Positions 38,428 to 47,432 of a stretch of 48,321 nucleotides of DNA are shown here, piece by piece. Both the position numbers and the translations under genes were made by a program. A model generated the notes under the pieces. The model was given only the letters and a program-made list of their open reading frames with translations. It did no database searches and had not been told where the DNA came from. Source of the stretch: Microbacterium sp. (GTDB lineage: Bacteria; Actinomycetota; Actinomycetes; Actinomycetales; Microbacteriaceae); contig NZ_WOYQ01000016.1 in NCBI RefSeq assembly GCF_011620665.1, positions 1 to 48,321 on the forward strand, in the 5' to 3' direction. The first letter of the stretch is position 1, and the number at the start of each line of letters is the position of its first letter.

Positions 38428-38433
38428 AGCCTA
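38428..38433 (-). promoter_or_regulatory. -10 box of holA overlapping the comEC stop codon
   Basis: On the minus strand TAGGCT begins with the comEC TAG stop (38433-38431) and lies six bases before the holA ATG at 38421. Start codon, promoter and upstream stop are packed in 13 bases, again pointing to leaderless translation. Confidence 0.55.
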
Positions 38434-40752
38434 GCCACCGGCGCCGACAGGCTCGGATCGCCAGATGCGCAGCGCACCTGGTTCGGACCATACCGCGACA
38501 GTGCCGCCCTGATCGGTGCGGACGACGCGCGCATGATCGTCGAGCAGGAAGTCGATCGTCTCGGCGCGCGGGTGGCCGTACGTGTTCTCGCCCACGGAGA
38601 TCACCGCGAGCGTCGGTGCGGTGGCCGCGTACAGCGCGGGATGCTGATCGGCACTGCCGTGATGCGCGACCTTGATCACGGCGTAGTGCGCGCGGAGGAT
38701 CGCACGCGCGGCGAACGCCTGTTGGCCAGCACCGGACAGGTCGCCGAGGAACAGCGCCCCCGGGACCCCGCCACCCTCGACATCGATCACGACGCTGGCG
38801 TCGTTGCTCGGCAGCGTATCGCGCTGCGGCCAGAGAACGCGCCACCGGGCGTCGCCGAGCGCGCCACGTTGACCGAGGACTGCCCGCTCGAGCCGGGCGC
38901 CTCCGGCCGCCAACGCGTCGAGCGCGCGCTGGTGCTCAATGCCGCCCGGCGGCCCGTGCAGGACCGTCCCGACCCGGCCGCGCACGGCATCCACTCCCCC
39001 CCGATGATCCAGATCGAAGTGGGTGAGGACGAGCAGGTCGATCCGCTCCACCCCGAGGAGCTGCAGGCACGCACGCAACCGGCCAGGATCCGGTCCCGTA
39101 TCGATGAGCGCCACCGCGCCGGCGGAGCGAACGAGCACGGCGTCACCCTGCCCCACATCACACGCCGCGATGGCCCACCGTTCAGGAACCTGAGCGCGCG
39201 TCAACATTCCCGCGATGGGTCCGAGCGCGAGCATCAGCACGAGTCCGACGGCTACGACGAAGGCGGACCCGGCCCGCACCCGGCCGGGTCCGCTGACGAT
39301 CACGCCCACGACCGCCGCACCCAGCAGTGCCAGAACGACAAGACCCGGCACTCCCTCGATCCATGGCATGCTCGCTCCCGGCGCGCGCGCGAACACGTCG
39401 GCGGTCCCCGCGATCCACGCCGCAGGAAGCCACGCGATCGCCGCGACGCCCGGGCCGAGCAGCGGGATTCCGGCCGTGACACACGCGAGGAGCCCGAGGA
39501 CGGTGCCCACCGGGGCCGCGGGCGCAGCGAGCAGATTGGCCAGCACGCCGTAGACCGGAACCTGTGGCGCGATCAGGATGAGCAGCGGCCCGCAGGCCAA
39601 CTGGGCAGCGAGCGGCACGGACAGAGCGAGCGCGAGGGCGGACGGCATCCATCGCGACAGCCCGTCGGCGATCGGACCGGCGCCGAGCAGCAACGCCCCG
39701 GTCGCCGCGACAGACAGAGCGAAGCCGAGGGAGCCCGCCTGCCACGGATCCACCATGAGGATCACCCCGACTGCGGTGCTGAGCAGCGACACACCGGCAC
39801 CCATACGGCCGAGCAGAACCCCGAGCATGGCGATGGCGGCCATGACGGCCGCACGTACGACGCTCGGCTCCGGCGAGACGAGCACAACGAAACCGGCGAG
39901 CGCGGCGAGGCCGATGACGACGCGAAGCCCGCGCCGCGCACCACACAGTGCGGCGCAGGCGAACGCGATGCCGACGACCAGAGCGCAATTCGCTCCCGAC
40001 ACCGCCGTCAGGTGAGACAGGGACGACGCTTTCATCGCCGCGTCCAGGTCGACGGACACGTCGGAGGTATCGCCGACCGCCAACCCGGCGATGAGCCCAG
40101 CGGCGGGCTGTGGAAGCCCCGCCGTCGTCGCGAGCAGGCCGTGGCGCAGTGCGGATGCGGCTGCGAACACTCCGCCGGGCGGTGAGAGCACGCGGGGCTC
40201 GCCGGTGGACTGGATCACCAGCACGGCGCGCTGACCCGGATCAGCCGGCCACGCCGTGCCGGAGACCGCGACGACAGCGCCCAGATCGAGCCCGGCGGGA
40301 ACGCTCGAGATGCGCACGACCACGGGCACCGCCTGGACCCGTGCAACGGCCCCGGTCGCGAGCGAGCGCAACTGGGCATCGAAGCGCCACCCGGTGGTGG
40401 TCCGCTCGATCTTGCCGACGACAGCAGCCTCGGCCTCGAGCGCCCGTCCGCCGCCCAGCTGCCATTCCGCGGCGTCTGCTCGGGGTTCGGCGGACACCGC
40501 GACGGACGTCGCAGTCGCCGCTGCAACGCCGCAGCAGACGGCGGTGATGACGATCACCAGCCCCGCGGCGCCGCTGCTGCGACGACGACGCAGGATCGCC
40601 GCCCCCAGCAGCCCGGATGCCCCCATCCACAACGCGACGGCCACGGCTGAAGCAGCCTCCGCGTGCACCGTGACGATCGCCGCGGTAAGCCAGGCCGAAA
40701 GCGCGACCGGTATGAGACGTAGGTCGCGTCGACGCGCGGACCGGAGACTCAC
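38431..40752 (-). CDS. comEC: ComEC/Rec2-family DNA uptake channel protein
   Basis: This is a 773-residue integral membrane protein. The ComEC competence domain, with many hydrophobic segments, spans about 20-490, including HLTAVSGANCALVVGIAFAC, a family-typical stretch. The C-terminal metallo-beta-lactamase-like domain (about 515-760) carries LVLTHFDLDHRGGVDAV and VIKVAHHGSADQH, and may degrade the non-transported strand. An N-terminal DUF4131-like region is also present. I start at GTG 40752 (MSLRSARRRDL), overlapping the comEA stop by four bases. Few competence genes are in the window besides comEA, and natural transformation is not proven for this group. Confidence 0.93.
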   Translation of the reverse strand: MSLRSARRRDLRLIPVALSAWLTAAIVTVHAEAASAVAVALWMGASGLLGAAILRRRRSSGAAGLVIVITAVCCGVAAATATSVAVSAEPRADAAEWQLGGGRALEAEAAVVGKIERTTTGWRFDAQLRSLATGAVARVQAVPVVVRISSVPAGLDLGAVVAVSGTAWPADPGQRAVLVIQSTGEPRVLSPPGGVFAAASALRHGLLATTAGLPQPAAGLIAGLAVGDTSDVSVDLDAAMKASSLSHLTAVSGANCALVVGIAFACAALCGARRGLRVVIGLAALAGFVVLVSPEPSVVRAAVMAAIAMLGVLLGRMGAGVSLLSTAVGVILMVDPWQAGSLGFALSVAATGALLLGAGPIADGLSRWMPSALALALSVPLAAQLACGPLLILIAPQVPVYGVLANLLAAPAAPVGTVLGLLACVTAGIPLLGPGVAAIAWLPAAWIAGTADVFARAPGASMPWIEGVPGLVVLALLGAAVVGVIVSGPGRVRAGSAFVVAVGLVLMLALGPIAGMLTRAQVPERWAIAACDVGQGDAVLVRSAGAVALIDTGPDPGRLRACLQLLGVERIDLLVLTHFDLDHRGGVDAVRGRVGTVLHGPPGGIEHQRALDALAAGGARLERAVLGQRGALGDARWRVLWPQRDTLPSNDASVVIDVEGGGVPGALFLGDLSGAGQQAFAARAILRAHYAVIKVAHHGSADQHPALYAATAPTLAVISVGENTYGHPRAETIDFLLDDHARVVRTDQGGTVAVWSEPGALRIWRSEPVGAGG

Positions 40753-41333
40753 ACCGTCACCAGGTCTCGCAGCCCCTCGAGCATCTTCTCGCCGATCCCT
40801 GGGACGGCCAGCAGATCCTCGACGCTCGTGAAGCGACCGTTCTCCTCCCTCCATGACAGAATCCGCTCGGCCATCGCCGGGCCGATCCGCGGCAGGGTAT
40901 CGAGGTCGGCGGCGTCGGCCGTGTTGAGGTTCACCCGCCCATCTCCGGGCGGCCCGGCACCGGGCGGGTCGACGACCGGGCTCTCCCCCACAGCGGGCAC
41001 GTAGAGCTGTTCACCGTCAGCGAGAAGGCGGGCGAGATTGACCGCGGCCGTGTCTGCTTCGCTGAGCAGCCCGCCGGCGGCCGCGAAGACATCGACGACG
41101 CGCGCGCCCTCCGGGAGCCGGTAGAGCCCGGGTTGTGCGACCGCGCCGAAGACGTGCACGTAGAGGACGGCCGGTTCGGCGGAGGACTGCGTGTAGGGAA
41201 TGTCCTCGACCGGCTCGGATGACGTCCTCACGACGCCGACAGCCACCGCGACGCACGCCGCTACGAGAACGAGCACGATCGCAGCACCCACGCCCAGGCG
41301 CCGGCGTGGGTGCTGCGGCGGCGAAATGGACAC
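40749..41333 (-). CDS. comEA: ComEA-type DNA-binding protein
   Basis: This 194-residue membrane-anchored DNA receptor has one N-terminal transmembrane segment (AIVLVLVAACVAVAVGV), an SLBB domain (about 60-115, VLYVHVFGAVAQPGLYRLPE), and a double helix-hairpin-helix at the end. The latter shows RVNLNTADAADLDTLPRIGP and LLAVPGIGEKMLEGL. It is coupled to comEC by a 4-base overlap. The GTG start is at 41333. The 126 bases up to leuS contain a 14-bp palindrome (CGATCC-GT-GGATCG, 41380-41393) but no gene. Confidence 0.94.
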   Translation of the reverse strand: MSISPPQHPRRRLGVGAAIVLVLVAACVAVAVGVVRTSSEPVEDIPYTQSSAEPAVLYVHVFGAVAQPGLYRLPEGARVVDVFAAAGGLLSEADTAAVNLARLLADGEQLYVPAVGESPVVDPPGAGPPGDGRVNLNTADAADLDTLPRIGPAMAERILSWREENGRFTSVEDLLAVPGIGEKMLEGLRDLVTV

Positions 41334-41459
41334 GGGTTCAGGGTGTCAGCGCGCACAGCCGGTGGCTCAGTCCGGGAAGCGATCCGTGGATCGATGCCGA
41401 AACTCCCGCGCTGTGGAGGAGACTCCGGCATCCCACCAGGCGTCGCAACGCGCGCCGGT

Positions 41460-44054
41460 CTAGACCGTCGTGAAGCTGACGACCTTCGGCGCACGAACGA
41501 CGGCCCGGGTGATCTCGCGCCCCGCGAGCGAGCGCAGCACCCTCTCATCGGACCGGGCAAGGGCTTCGAGCTCGTCGGCCGAGATCCGCGCCGACACGGT
41601 CAGCGTGCCGCGGACCTTCCCATCGACCTGCACGACCGCCGTGAGCGACTCCTCCACGAGGAGCATCGGGTCGGCCTGGCGCCACGGCACAAGACCGACG
41701 AACGGCTCATAGCCGAGGATCTCCCACATCTCCTCCGCCATGTGCGGAGCGAACAGATCGAGGATCATGGCCGTCGCCTCAGCCGCTTCGCGAACGGCGG
41801 GATCGGCCGGCCCGGCGCCCGAGTCGATCACTTTGCGGGTGGCATTGACCAGTTCCATCAGCCGCGCGACCACGACGTTGAACTTCGTCTGCTCGATGAG
41901 TCCCGGGGCATCCGCCCAGAGTCGGTGCGTCACACGCCTCAGCGCCGCGTCGCCCTCCGCCCAGACGACCTCCGGATCGCTCGCGACGTCTTTGGCGACG
42001 CGCCAGGCGCGTGCCAGGAACTTCTGCGCTCCCGTCGTGGAGACGTCTTCCCAATTGATGTCGTCTTCTACCGGACCGGCGAACGCGATCGCGACACGCA
42101 CGGCGTCGGCACCCGGCTCGATCATGCTGGAGGCGAATTCGACGAGGTTGCCCTTGCTCTTGGACATCTTCGACCCGTCGAGCAGCACCATCCCCTGATT
42201 GATCAGGCTCGAGAACGGCTCGGTGAAGTCAATGAGCCCCATGTCGAAGAGGACCTTGGTGATGAAGCGCGCGTACAGCAGGTGGAGGATGGCGTGTTCC
42301 ACGCCGCCGATATATGAGTCCACGGGCGCCCAGCGCGCGGCCTGCGCGGGCGGGAACGCCTCGGAGCTGTCGTGAGGAGCCAGGAAGCGCAGGAAATACC
42401 ACGAGCTGTCGACGAAGGTGTCCATCGTGTCCGGATCCCGAAGCGCCGGTTCGCCGGTTTCAGGATCGATCGTCTGCATCCACTCGGTCGCGCCTCCGAG
42501 CGGCGATGTCCCCTTGGGGGCGAGGTCGAGGCCCCGCGCGTCCGGGAGCACCAGAGGAAGCTGATCCTCGGGCACCGGGAGGGTGCGTCCGTCGGCCGTG
42601 TGGATCATCGGGATCGGCGTGCCCCAGAACCGCTGTCGTGAGATCAGCCAGTCGCGCAGGCGGTACGACTTGGACGCGCGTCCGGTGCCGCGAGCCGTCA
42701 GCTCTTCGATGACACGGGCGATTGCGTGCCGCTTGCTCAGCCCGTTGAGCGAACCGGAGTTGATCAGCCGCCCATCGTCGGTGAGGGCCATGCCTGTGGA
42801 TGCCGGGTCTAGCTCGGCAAGCGTCGGCTCGTCGTCGAACGGGTCGATCGGCACGCCCTCCTCGTCGAGCTCGATCACCGAGAGCGCGCCGGTGACCGGC
42901 GCCGTCGTGTCGACGACGACCTTCACGGGGAGACCGAACGCGCGCGCGAAGTCGAGGTCACGCTGATCGTGCGCGGGCACCGCCATGACGGCACCGTGGC
43001 CGTAGTCGGCGAGCACGTAGTCGGCCGCCCAGATCGGCAGTCGCTCGCCGTTGATCGGGTTCACGGCGAAGCGGTCGAGGAACACACCGGTCTTCGGGCG
43101 ATCGGTGGCCTGGCGCTCGATCTCACTGGCCTTACCGACACGATCGAGATAGGCCTGGAAGGCCGCCTGGACCTCGGGACTGGAGCCGGCGGCGAGCTCC
43201 GCGGCGAGATCGGAATCGGGAGCGACGACCATGAACGTCGCGCCGTACAGCGTGTCGGGGCGCGTCGAGAAGACGCTGATCTTCTCCGCGCGGCCTTCGA
43301 TCTCGAAGTCGATGTCGGCGCCGACGGAGCGCCCGATCCAGTTGCGCTGCATGCGGATGACCTTGGACGGCCAGAAGCCCTCGAGCTGGTTCAGGTCATC
43401 GAGCAGCCGGTCGGCATAGTCGGTGATCTTGAAGTACCACTGCGTCAGCTTCTTCTTGACGACCTCGGCGCCGCAGCGCTCGCAGTGTCCGTCCACCACC
43501 TGCTCATTCGCGAGCACGGTCTGATCGTTCGGGCACCAGTTGACCGGGCTTTCCTTTCGATAGGCGAGGTCGCGCTCGTACAGCCGCTGAAACAGCCACT
43601 GGTTCCAGCGGTAGTACTCCGGGTCGCTGGTGTGCAGCACACGACTCCAGTCATACGAGGACCCGAACTCGCGAAAGCTCTTCTTGTGCTGGTCGATGTT
43701 GCGATACGTCCACTCGCGCGGGTCCGACCCAGCACCGCCCTTGATCGCGGCGTTCTCAGCGGGCAGACCGAAGCTGTCCCAGCCGATGGGGTTCAGGACG
43801 TTATAGCCACGGTGCCGCCAGAAGCGCGCGACGACATCGACGTAGGCGTAGTTCTCGGCGTGGCCCATGTGAAGGTCGCCGGACGGGTAGGGGAACATGC
43901 CCAGGACGTACTTGCGCGGGCGGGTGTCGTCTTCACCACCGGCGCGGAACGGATCGGCATCGTTCCACAGCCGCTGCCACTTCGCCTGGATCGCGGACGG
44001 ATCGAAGCTGCTGCCCTCGGCAGTCTCGCCGGCAGGGGGGAACGTTGTGGACAC
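41460..44054 (-). CDS. leuS: Leucyl-tRNA synthetase
   Basis: LeuS charges tRNA-Leu with leucine. The 864-residue class I synthetase has the HIGH-like motif [17 protein letters not shown]. The CP1 editing domain lies about 220-420. [16 protein letters not shown] and the KMSKS motif in [17 protein letters not shown] follow, then the anticodon-binding and C-terminal domains. The GTG start at 44054 encodes [11 protein letters not shown]; the N-terminus lacks any odd extension. In some Streptomyces leuS carries an attenuator, but no leader peptide is evident in the 68 bases before this start. The neighbouring leader upstream of leuA senses the charged tRNA this enzyme makes. Confidence 0.98.
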   Translation of the reverse strand: MSTTFPPAGETAEGSSFDPSAIQAKWQRLWNDADPFRAGGEDDTRPRKYVLGMFPYPSGDLHMGHAENYAYVDVVARFWRHRGYNVLNPIGWDSFGLPAENAAIKGGAGSDPREWTYRNIDQHKKSFREFGSSYDWSRVLHTSDPEYYRWNQWLFQRLYERDLAYRKESPVNWCPNDQTVLANEQVVDGHCERCGAEVVKKKLTQWYFKITDYADRLLDDLNQLEGFWPSKVIRMQRNWIGRSVGADIDFEIEGRAEKISVFSTRPDTLYGATFMVVAPDSDLAAELAAGSSPEVQAAFQAYLDRVGKASEIERQATDRPKTGVFLDRFAVNPINGERLPIWAADYVLADYGHGAVMAVPAHDQRDLDFARAFGLPVKVVVDTTAPVTGALSVIELDEEGVPIDPFDDEPTLAELDPASTGMALTDDGRLINSGSLNGLSKRHAIARVIEELTARGTGRASKSYRLRDWLISRQRFWGTPIPMIHTADGRTLPVPEDQLPLVLPDARGLDLAPKGTSPLGGATEWMQTIDPETGEPALRDPDTMDTFVDSSWYFLRFLAPHDSSEAFPPAQAARWAPVDSYIGGVEHAILHLLYARFITKVLFDMGLIDFTEPFSSLINQGMVLLDGSKMSKSKGNLVEFASSMIEPGADAVRVAIAFAGPVEDDINWEDVSTTGAQKFLARAWRVAKDVASDPEVVWAEGDAALRRVTHRLWADAPGLIEQTKFNVVVARLMELVNATRKVIDSGAGPADPAVREAAEATAMILDLFAPHMAEEMWEILGYEPFVGLVPWRQADPMLLVEESLTAVVQVDGKVRGTLTVSARISADELEALARSDERVLRSLAGREITRAVVRAPKVVSFTTV

Positions 44055-44122
44055 AAAAGCACCAATCGTGGAAGTCGGGGGGACGCGCGGACGCGTCTTC
44101 TCAGGTTACCGGACGCGTCGTC

Positions 44123-45412
44123 TCACCAGCCGGGGGGGAGAGCCGCTCCGAGCGCGGCCAGCGGCGCACGCGCTTTGACGGCGACTTCGGCGACTTCGGC
44201 CGCGGCATCCGAGAGCCACGTGATCCCCCCGCCGGCCCCGACATAGGCGCCGCCCGGGTGAAAGACGATGGAGCGGATCACCATCGCCAGGTCGGCGCTG
44301 CCGTCAGCACCGACCCAGCCGAAGCACCCCGCGTACACCCCACGCGGACCCCGCTCGAACCGGTGCAGGATCGTCATCGCGGACAGCTTCGGCGCCCCGG
44401 TCATGCTTCCCGCGGGGAACGCGGCATCCACCACATCACCGATGGTCGTGCCCGGCATGAGGCGCCCGGAAATCGTCGAGACCAACTGGTGCACCGACGG
44501 ATACGATTCGATCGCGAGAAGACTCTCGGCGGCGACGGTGCCCGGTACGCAGACGCGCTGCAGATCATTGCGCATGAGATCGACGATCATGACATTCTCG
44601 GCACGCTCCTTCTCGCTCGAGACGAGTTCCGCCGCCGCCGCGCGATCCGTTTCGGCGTCATGGCCGCGCGGCCGGGTGCCTTTGATGGGGTGCGTGCGGA
44701 CCGTTCCGCCTCCGAGGTGCAGGAACTGCTCGGGGCTGGCGCTCGCGAGCGCCCATGCGCCGCTGCGGATGAATCCGCCGTGGTGCGACGGCTGTGCGCG
44801 GCGCAGGTGCAGATAGGACGCAACGGGGTCGAGCGCGGATGCCGTGATCTCGAATCGCGTCGTCAGGCACAGCTGATAGGCGTCACCGGCGCGGATCGCC
44901 GAGCGGCAATCCTCGATCAGCGCGGCATAGCGCTCGGGGCTGTCGCGCGCGATGACCTCGCCGGCCGGCGGAAGCGGAAAGGGCGGGCTCCCGAGGCCCA
45001 CTTCCCGCCAGCCGTCCACCTCAGCCGCGAACGATGCGAGTTCGTCTTCGGGTGCGTACAGCCACAGCGCCCGCGCAGCGTGGTCGACCGCAACGAATCG
45101 CTCGACGTGCAGCCAGACTGCCGACGGCTCACTCCTCGCGACGGGTGCTCCCGCCGCAGCCGCGCCCGCCTCATAGCTGAGCCAGCCGACCCATCCGCCG
45201 GGAAACGGACCCACATCTGCCGCCGGCGCGCCACACTCGATCCGCGAGAAATCGGGCTCGGCCGGTACCCCCAGACCCAGCCAACTCCAGCCAGACGGCG
45301 CGGCCGACCCGGCATCCAGCCAGAAACCGTGCGGCGCACGCGCGGGCCCGCCGAGGAACAGGAGCTCGGGGTCGATCCAGGTCTCCAGACGACGGGTCGA
45401 AAGAGGTGGCAC
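44123..45412 (-). CDS. pabB: Aminodeoxychorismate/anthranilate synthase component I family protein, PabB-like
   Basis: This 429-residue chorismate-binding enzyme has RTHPIKGTRPRG, SEKERAENVMIVDLMRNDL, SYPSVHQLVSTISGRL and FPAGSMTGAPKLSAM, all of the TrpE/PabB fold. PIKGT is the PabB signature lysine motif; TrpE normally has PIAGT. It likely makes 4-amino-4-deoxychorismate for folate. No glutamine amidotransferase (pabA) or lyase (pabC) gene is adjacent, so the partner must lie elsewhere. The N-terminal ~150 residues are poorly conserved, as in other PabB. A TAGCCT box lies six bases before the GTG start, suggesting leaderless transcription. Confidence 0.88.
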   Translation of the reverse strand: MPPLSTRRLETWIDPELLFLGGPARAPHGFWLDAGSAAPSGWSWLGLGVPAEPDFSRIECGAPAADVGPFPGGWVGWLSYEAGAAAAGAPVARSEPSAVWLHVERFVAVDHAARALWLYAPEDELASFAAEVDGWREVGLGSPPFPLPPAGEVIARDSPERYAALIEDCRSAIRAGDAYQLCLTTRFEITASALDPVASYLHLRRAQPSHHGGFIRSGAWALASASPEQFLHLGGGTVRTHPIKGTRPRGHDAETDRAAAAELVSSEKERAENVMIVDLMRNDLQRVCVPGTVAAESLLAIESYPSVHQLVSTISGRLMPGTTIGDVVDAAFPAGSMTGAPKLSAMTILHRFERGPRGVYAGCFGWVGADGSADLAMVIRSIVFHPGGAYVGAGGGITWLSDAAAEVAEVAVKARAPLAALGAALPPGW

Positions 45413-45442
45413 ACGTTCAGGCTAGACGCATACTCTGGGCCC
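45413..45442. promoter_or_regulatory. 30-bp divergent leaderless promoters, pabB and dedA
   Basis: Minus-strand TAGCCT (45419-45424) is six bases before pabB GTG 45412. Plus-strand TACTCT (45431-45436) is six bases before dedA GTG 45443. The two -10 boxes are six bases apart, so RNA polymerase can probably occupy only one side at a time. Confidence 0.6.
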
Positions 45443-46126
45443 GTGAACGAGTTCCTCACGTGGCTGCTGGATGCGGTGCAGAGCGTGGATCCGGTCGTCC
45501 GTACCGCGCTGGCCGGAGCGGCGATCGTGCTCGAGACCAGCGTGCTGATCGGGCTGATCGTGCCCGGCGACACCATCGTCATCGTTGCCGCGACCGCCGT
45601 GGGCTCCGTCGCTGAGGCGGTGATCCTCATCGGCGTGGTGGTGGTAGGCGCGCTGATCGGCGAGAGCATCGGCTTCGGCCTGGGACGATGGCTCGGTCCG
45701 CGCGTGCGCTTCTCACGACTCGGTGCGCTTATCGGCGAACACAACTGGACCCGGGCGGAGCTCTACCTGCGCCGTCGCGGCGGCCCCGCTATCTTCCTCT
45801 CCCGCTTTCTTCCGGTGCTCCACTCGCTCGTCCCACTCACGGTCGGAATGAGCGGATTCGCCTACCGCCGCTTCCTCGCCTGGACGGCCCCTGCCTGCGT
45901 CGTATGGGCCATCGCGTATGTCTCGGTCGCCGCTGCCGCGGCCGGCACGTATCGAGAGCTCGCCGACCAGCTGCACGTCGCGGGCTACCTCTTCGTGGGT
46001 GTCCTCGTGCTCTTCCTACTGGTCGCCTATCTGATCAGGCGGGTCATCGTCGCTCGCGAAACACGCCACATGACCGCCGATGGCGACCACCGCGGACCGC
46101 TCGACACGGGTCGCGTGGGACGATAG
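45443..46126 (+). CDS. DedA-family membrane protein
   Basis: This 227-residue DedA/SNARE-associated membrane protein contains ETSVLIGLIVPGDTIVIVAA with the conserved PGD, GESIGFGLGRWLGPRVR, and FLSRFLPVLHSLVPLTVGM with the conserved FxRFxP-like motif. Five or so hydrophobic segments are visible, with a basic C-terminus. Members act as lipid flippases or scramblases or influence membrane potential; which applies here is unknown. I start at GTG 45443, since the long upstream open frame overlies pabB and leuS. It ends four bases before the next gene. Confidence 0.9.
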   Translation: MNEFLTWLLDAVQSVDPVVRTALAGAAIVLETSVLIGLIVPGDTIVIVAATAVGSVAEAVILIGVVVVGALIGESIGFGLGRWLGPRVRFSRLGALIGEHNWTRAELYLRRRGGPAIFLSRFLPVLHSLVPLTVGMSGFAYRRFLAWTAPACVVWAIAYVSVAAAAAGTYRELADQLHVAGYLFVGVLVLFLLVAYLIRRVIVARETRHMTADGDHRGPLDTGRVGR

Positions 46127-46130
46127 ACCG

Positions 46131-47159
46131 ATGGCCTCCTCGCGCACGCCCCGCACGAAGGTGCTGTGGTTGGCGCGCTTCGAGTACCGCTTCCACGCGT
46201 GGCGCGAACGTCGTGCGCGTGGCCGGGGTCATCACCCGACGGTGTCCACCTCCCCCGGATACGGCAGTCAGGAGTGGGTGCGTGTGCTCGGCCGGGTGCT
46301 CATCGTTCCCCCGACACGCCAGGGCGCCGAGCACGCGAGCGTTCGGGGATGGCGGAGCTACGCGGCCGTCCCGATCGGCTACGCACAGGTCACGGTGACG
46401 ATCGACGGTGCGACTCACGAGGTCGTCACTGACCGCGGCGGGGTCATCGACACCGTCCTGCCCGCTCGTCTTGCGCCGGGATGGCAGACCGTCACGATGT
46501 CGGTGGAGCGGTGTGACCCGGTCGAAACGCAGGTGTTCATCGTCGCGGACGACGTCGGCTTCGGCGTGATCTGCGATGTCGACGACACCGTCATGGTCAC
46601 CGCCCTCCCCCGGCCCTTCCTCGCGGCATGGAATTCCTTCGTCGTCGACGAGCATGCCCGGCAGCCCGTTCCCGGAATGGCGGTTCTCCTGCAGCGTCTC
46701 ACCCCCGATCACGGGCGCGCCCCCATGATCTACCTCTCCACCGGCGCATGGAATGCGGCACCGACGCTCCAACGCTTTCTCCAGCGTCACCTGTTCCCCA
46801 CCGGTTCACTTCTGCTCACGGATTGGGGACCGACCCACGATCGCTGGTTCCGCAGCGGGCGCTCCCACAAGCAGGAGAACCTCCGGCGCCTCGCGCGGGA
46901 GTTTCCCCGCATCCAGTGGATGCTCATCGGCGACGACGGGCAGCACGACGATGCGCTCTACACCGAATTCACGAGCGAGTTCCCCGATCATGTGACGGCC
47001 GTCGGCATCCGCCGCCTCTCCCCGGCCGAGGCTGTCTTGGCGGGCGGTCGCACGGCGGTGAACGACCATTCTGCGGCGAACGTGCCATGGGTTTCGGGCG
47101 AGGACGGTGCGGCACTGTTGGAGCGCCTGACCGAAGTCGGCATCATCGCGGCCGACTGA
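46131..47159 (+). CDS. App1-like phosphatase (DUF2183 family)
   Basis: This 342-residue protein has the App1/DUF2183 catalytic region: GVICDVDDTVMVTALPR (DxDxT-type nucleophile), PMIYLSTGAWNAAPTL and WMLIGDDGQHDDALYTEF. The domain resembles yeast App1p, a phosphatidate phosphatase. The N-terminal 150 residues carry a beta-rich region. No signal or membrane segment is visible. The ATG at 46131 follows the dedA stop by four bases, so it forms an operon with a putative lipid-transport protein. Acting on a phospholipid is plausible but inferred. Confidence 0.85.
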   Translation: MASSRTPRTKVLWLARFEYRFHAWRERRARGRGHHPTVSTSPGYGSQEWVRVLGRVLIVPPTRQGAEHASVRGWRSYAAVPIGYAQVTVTIDGATHEVVTDRGGVIDTVLPARLAPGWQTVTMSVERCDPVETQVFIVADDVGFGVICDVDDTVMVTALPRPFLAAWNSFVVDEHARQPVPGMAVLLQRLTPDHGRAPMIYLSTGAWNAAPTLQRFLQRHLFPTGSLLLTDWGPTHDRWFRSGRSHKQENLRRLAREFPRIQWMLIGDDGQHDDALYTEFTSEFPDHVTAVGIRRLSPAEAVLAGGRTAVNDHSAANVPWVSGEDGAALLERLTEVGIIAAD

Positions 47160-47312
47160 CGGCGGCAGTCGGAACCCGACGACCAGATCGCGTCGCTGGC
47201 TCTCGACATGCTCCCGTATCAACTCGCACGCGACCTGGGCCGCCGGGCGGTGCGCCGCGGCGGCCTCGGCCGCGAAGTCGTCACGCAATCCCTCATCGGG
47301 CCACAGCGGCGT
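47160..47312 (-). pseudogene. Decayed ribbon-helix-helix antitoxin-like fragment
   Basis: On the minus strand a frame bounded upstream by a stop at 47313-47315 reads LRDDFAAEAAAAHRPAAQ, then VACELIREHVESQRRDL. This resembles the C-terminal helices of RelB/RHH-type antitoxins in actinobacteria. The N-terminal DNA-binding strand and any ATG are absent, and the frame runs on into App1 antisense. No toxin gene is adjacent. I read it as a relic, not a working gene. The match is from memory of the family, so it could be coincidental. Confidence 0.4.
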
Positions 47313-47313
47313 C

Positions 47314-47319
47314 TACGCT
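47314..47319 (+). promoter_or_regulatory. -10 box before the duplicated SRAP N-terminus
   Basis: TACGCT lies seven bases before ATG 47327, suggesting that the original SRAP gene started as a leaderless mRNA at that ATG. Confidence 0.45.
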
Positions 47320-47326
47320 GAGGCGC

Positions 47327-47407
47327 ATGTGCGCGAGTTACGGGCTGGACCCTCGACCAGGCATTGATCGGGATAGGTTATTCCGATTCGACGTGAGGAG
47401 CCTCTGA
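47327..47407 (+). pseudogene. 26-codon ORF duplicating the SRAP N-terminus
   Basis: It encodes MCASYGLDPRP at its start, the N-terminal catalytic Cys context of SRAP proteins, then unrelated residues and a TGA at 47405-47407. The TGA shares its A with the ATC that begins the long SRAP frame. It may be a remnant, or a coupling ORF that delivers ribosomes to the next frame. Confidence 0.6.
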
Positions 47408-47432
47408 TCTGCGCGAGTTATGGGCTGGACCC
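47327..47432 (+). repeat. Direct repeat of the SRAP 5' end
   Basis: Bases 47327-47352 and 47407-47432 are 24/26 identical; differences are G/C at position 3 of the start codon and a C/T at position 15. The 80-base offset is not a multiple of three, so the copies are out of frame. Confidence 0.85.

Noticed and set aside
38533-40185. 550-codon plus-strand frame antisense to comEC
   Set aside because: Composition is Arg/Asp/Gly/His-rich with no domain pattern, as expected opposite a hydrophobic membrane protein in a high-GC genome.
41380-41393. 14-bp palindrome CGATCC-GT-GGATCG between comEA and leuS
   Set aside because: It is suggestive of an operator, but one short palindrome in a GATC-rich, GC-rich genome is expected by chance and no regulator gene is nearby.
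44084-44122. Two copies of a GACGCGTCCG-like sequence upstream of leuS, first thought to be a leader or T-box
   Set aside because: No leader peptide with Leu codons, no specifier loop and no antiterminator sequence could be found in the 68-base gap.
44045-45442. Open frame of about 460 codons before dedA on the plus strand
   Set aside because: It is antisense to pabB with Arg/Pro-rich low-complexity sequence; DedA homology begins at 45443.
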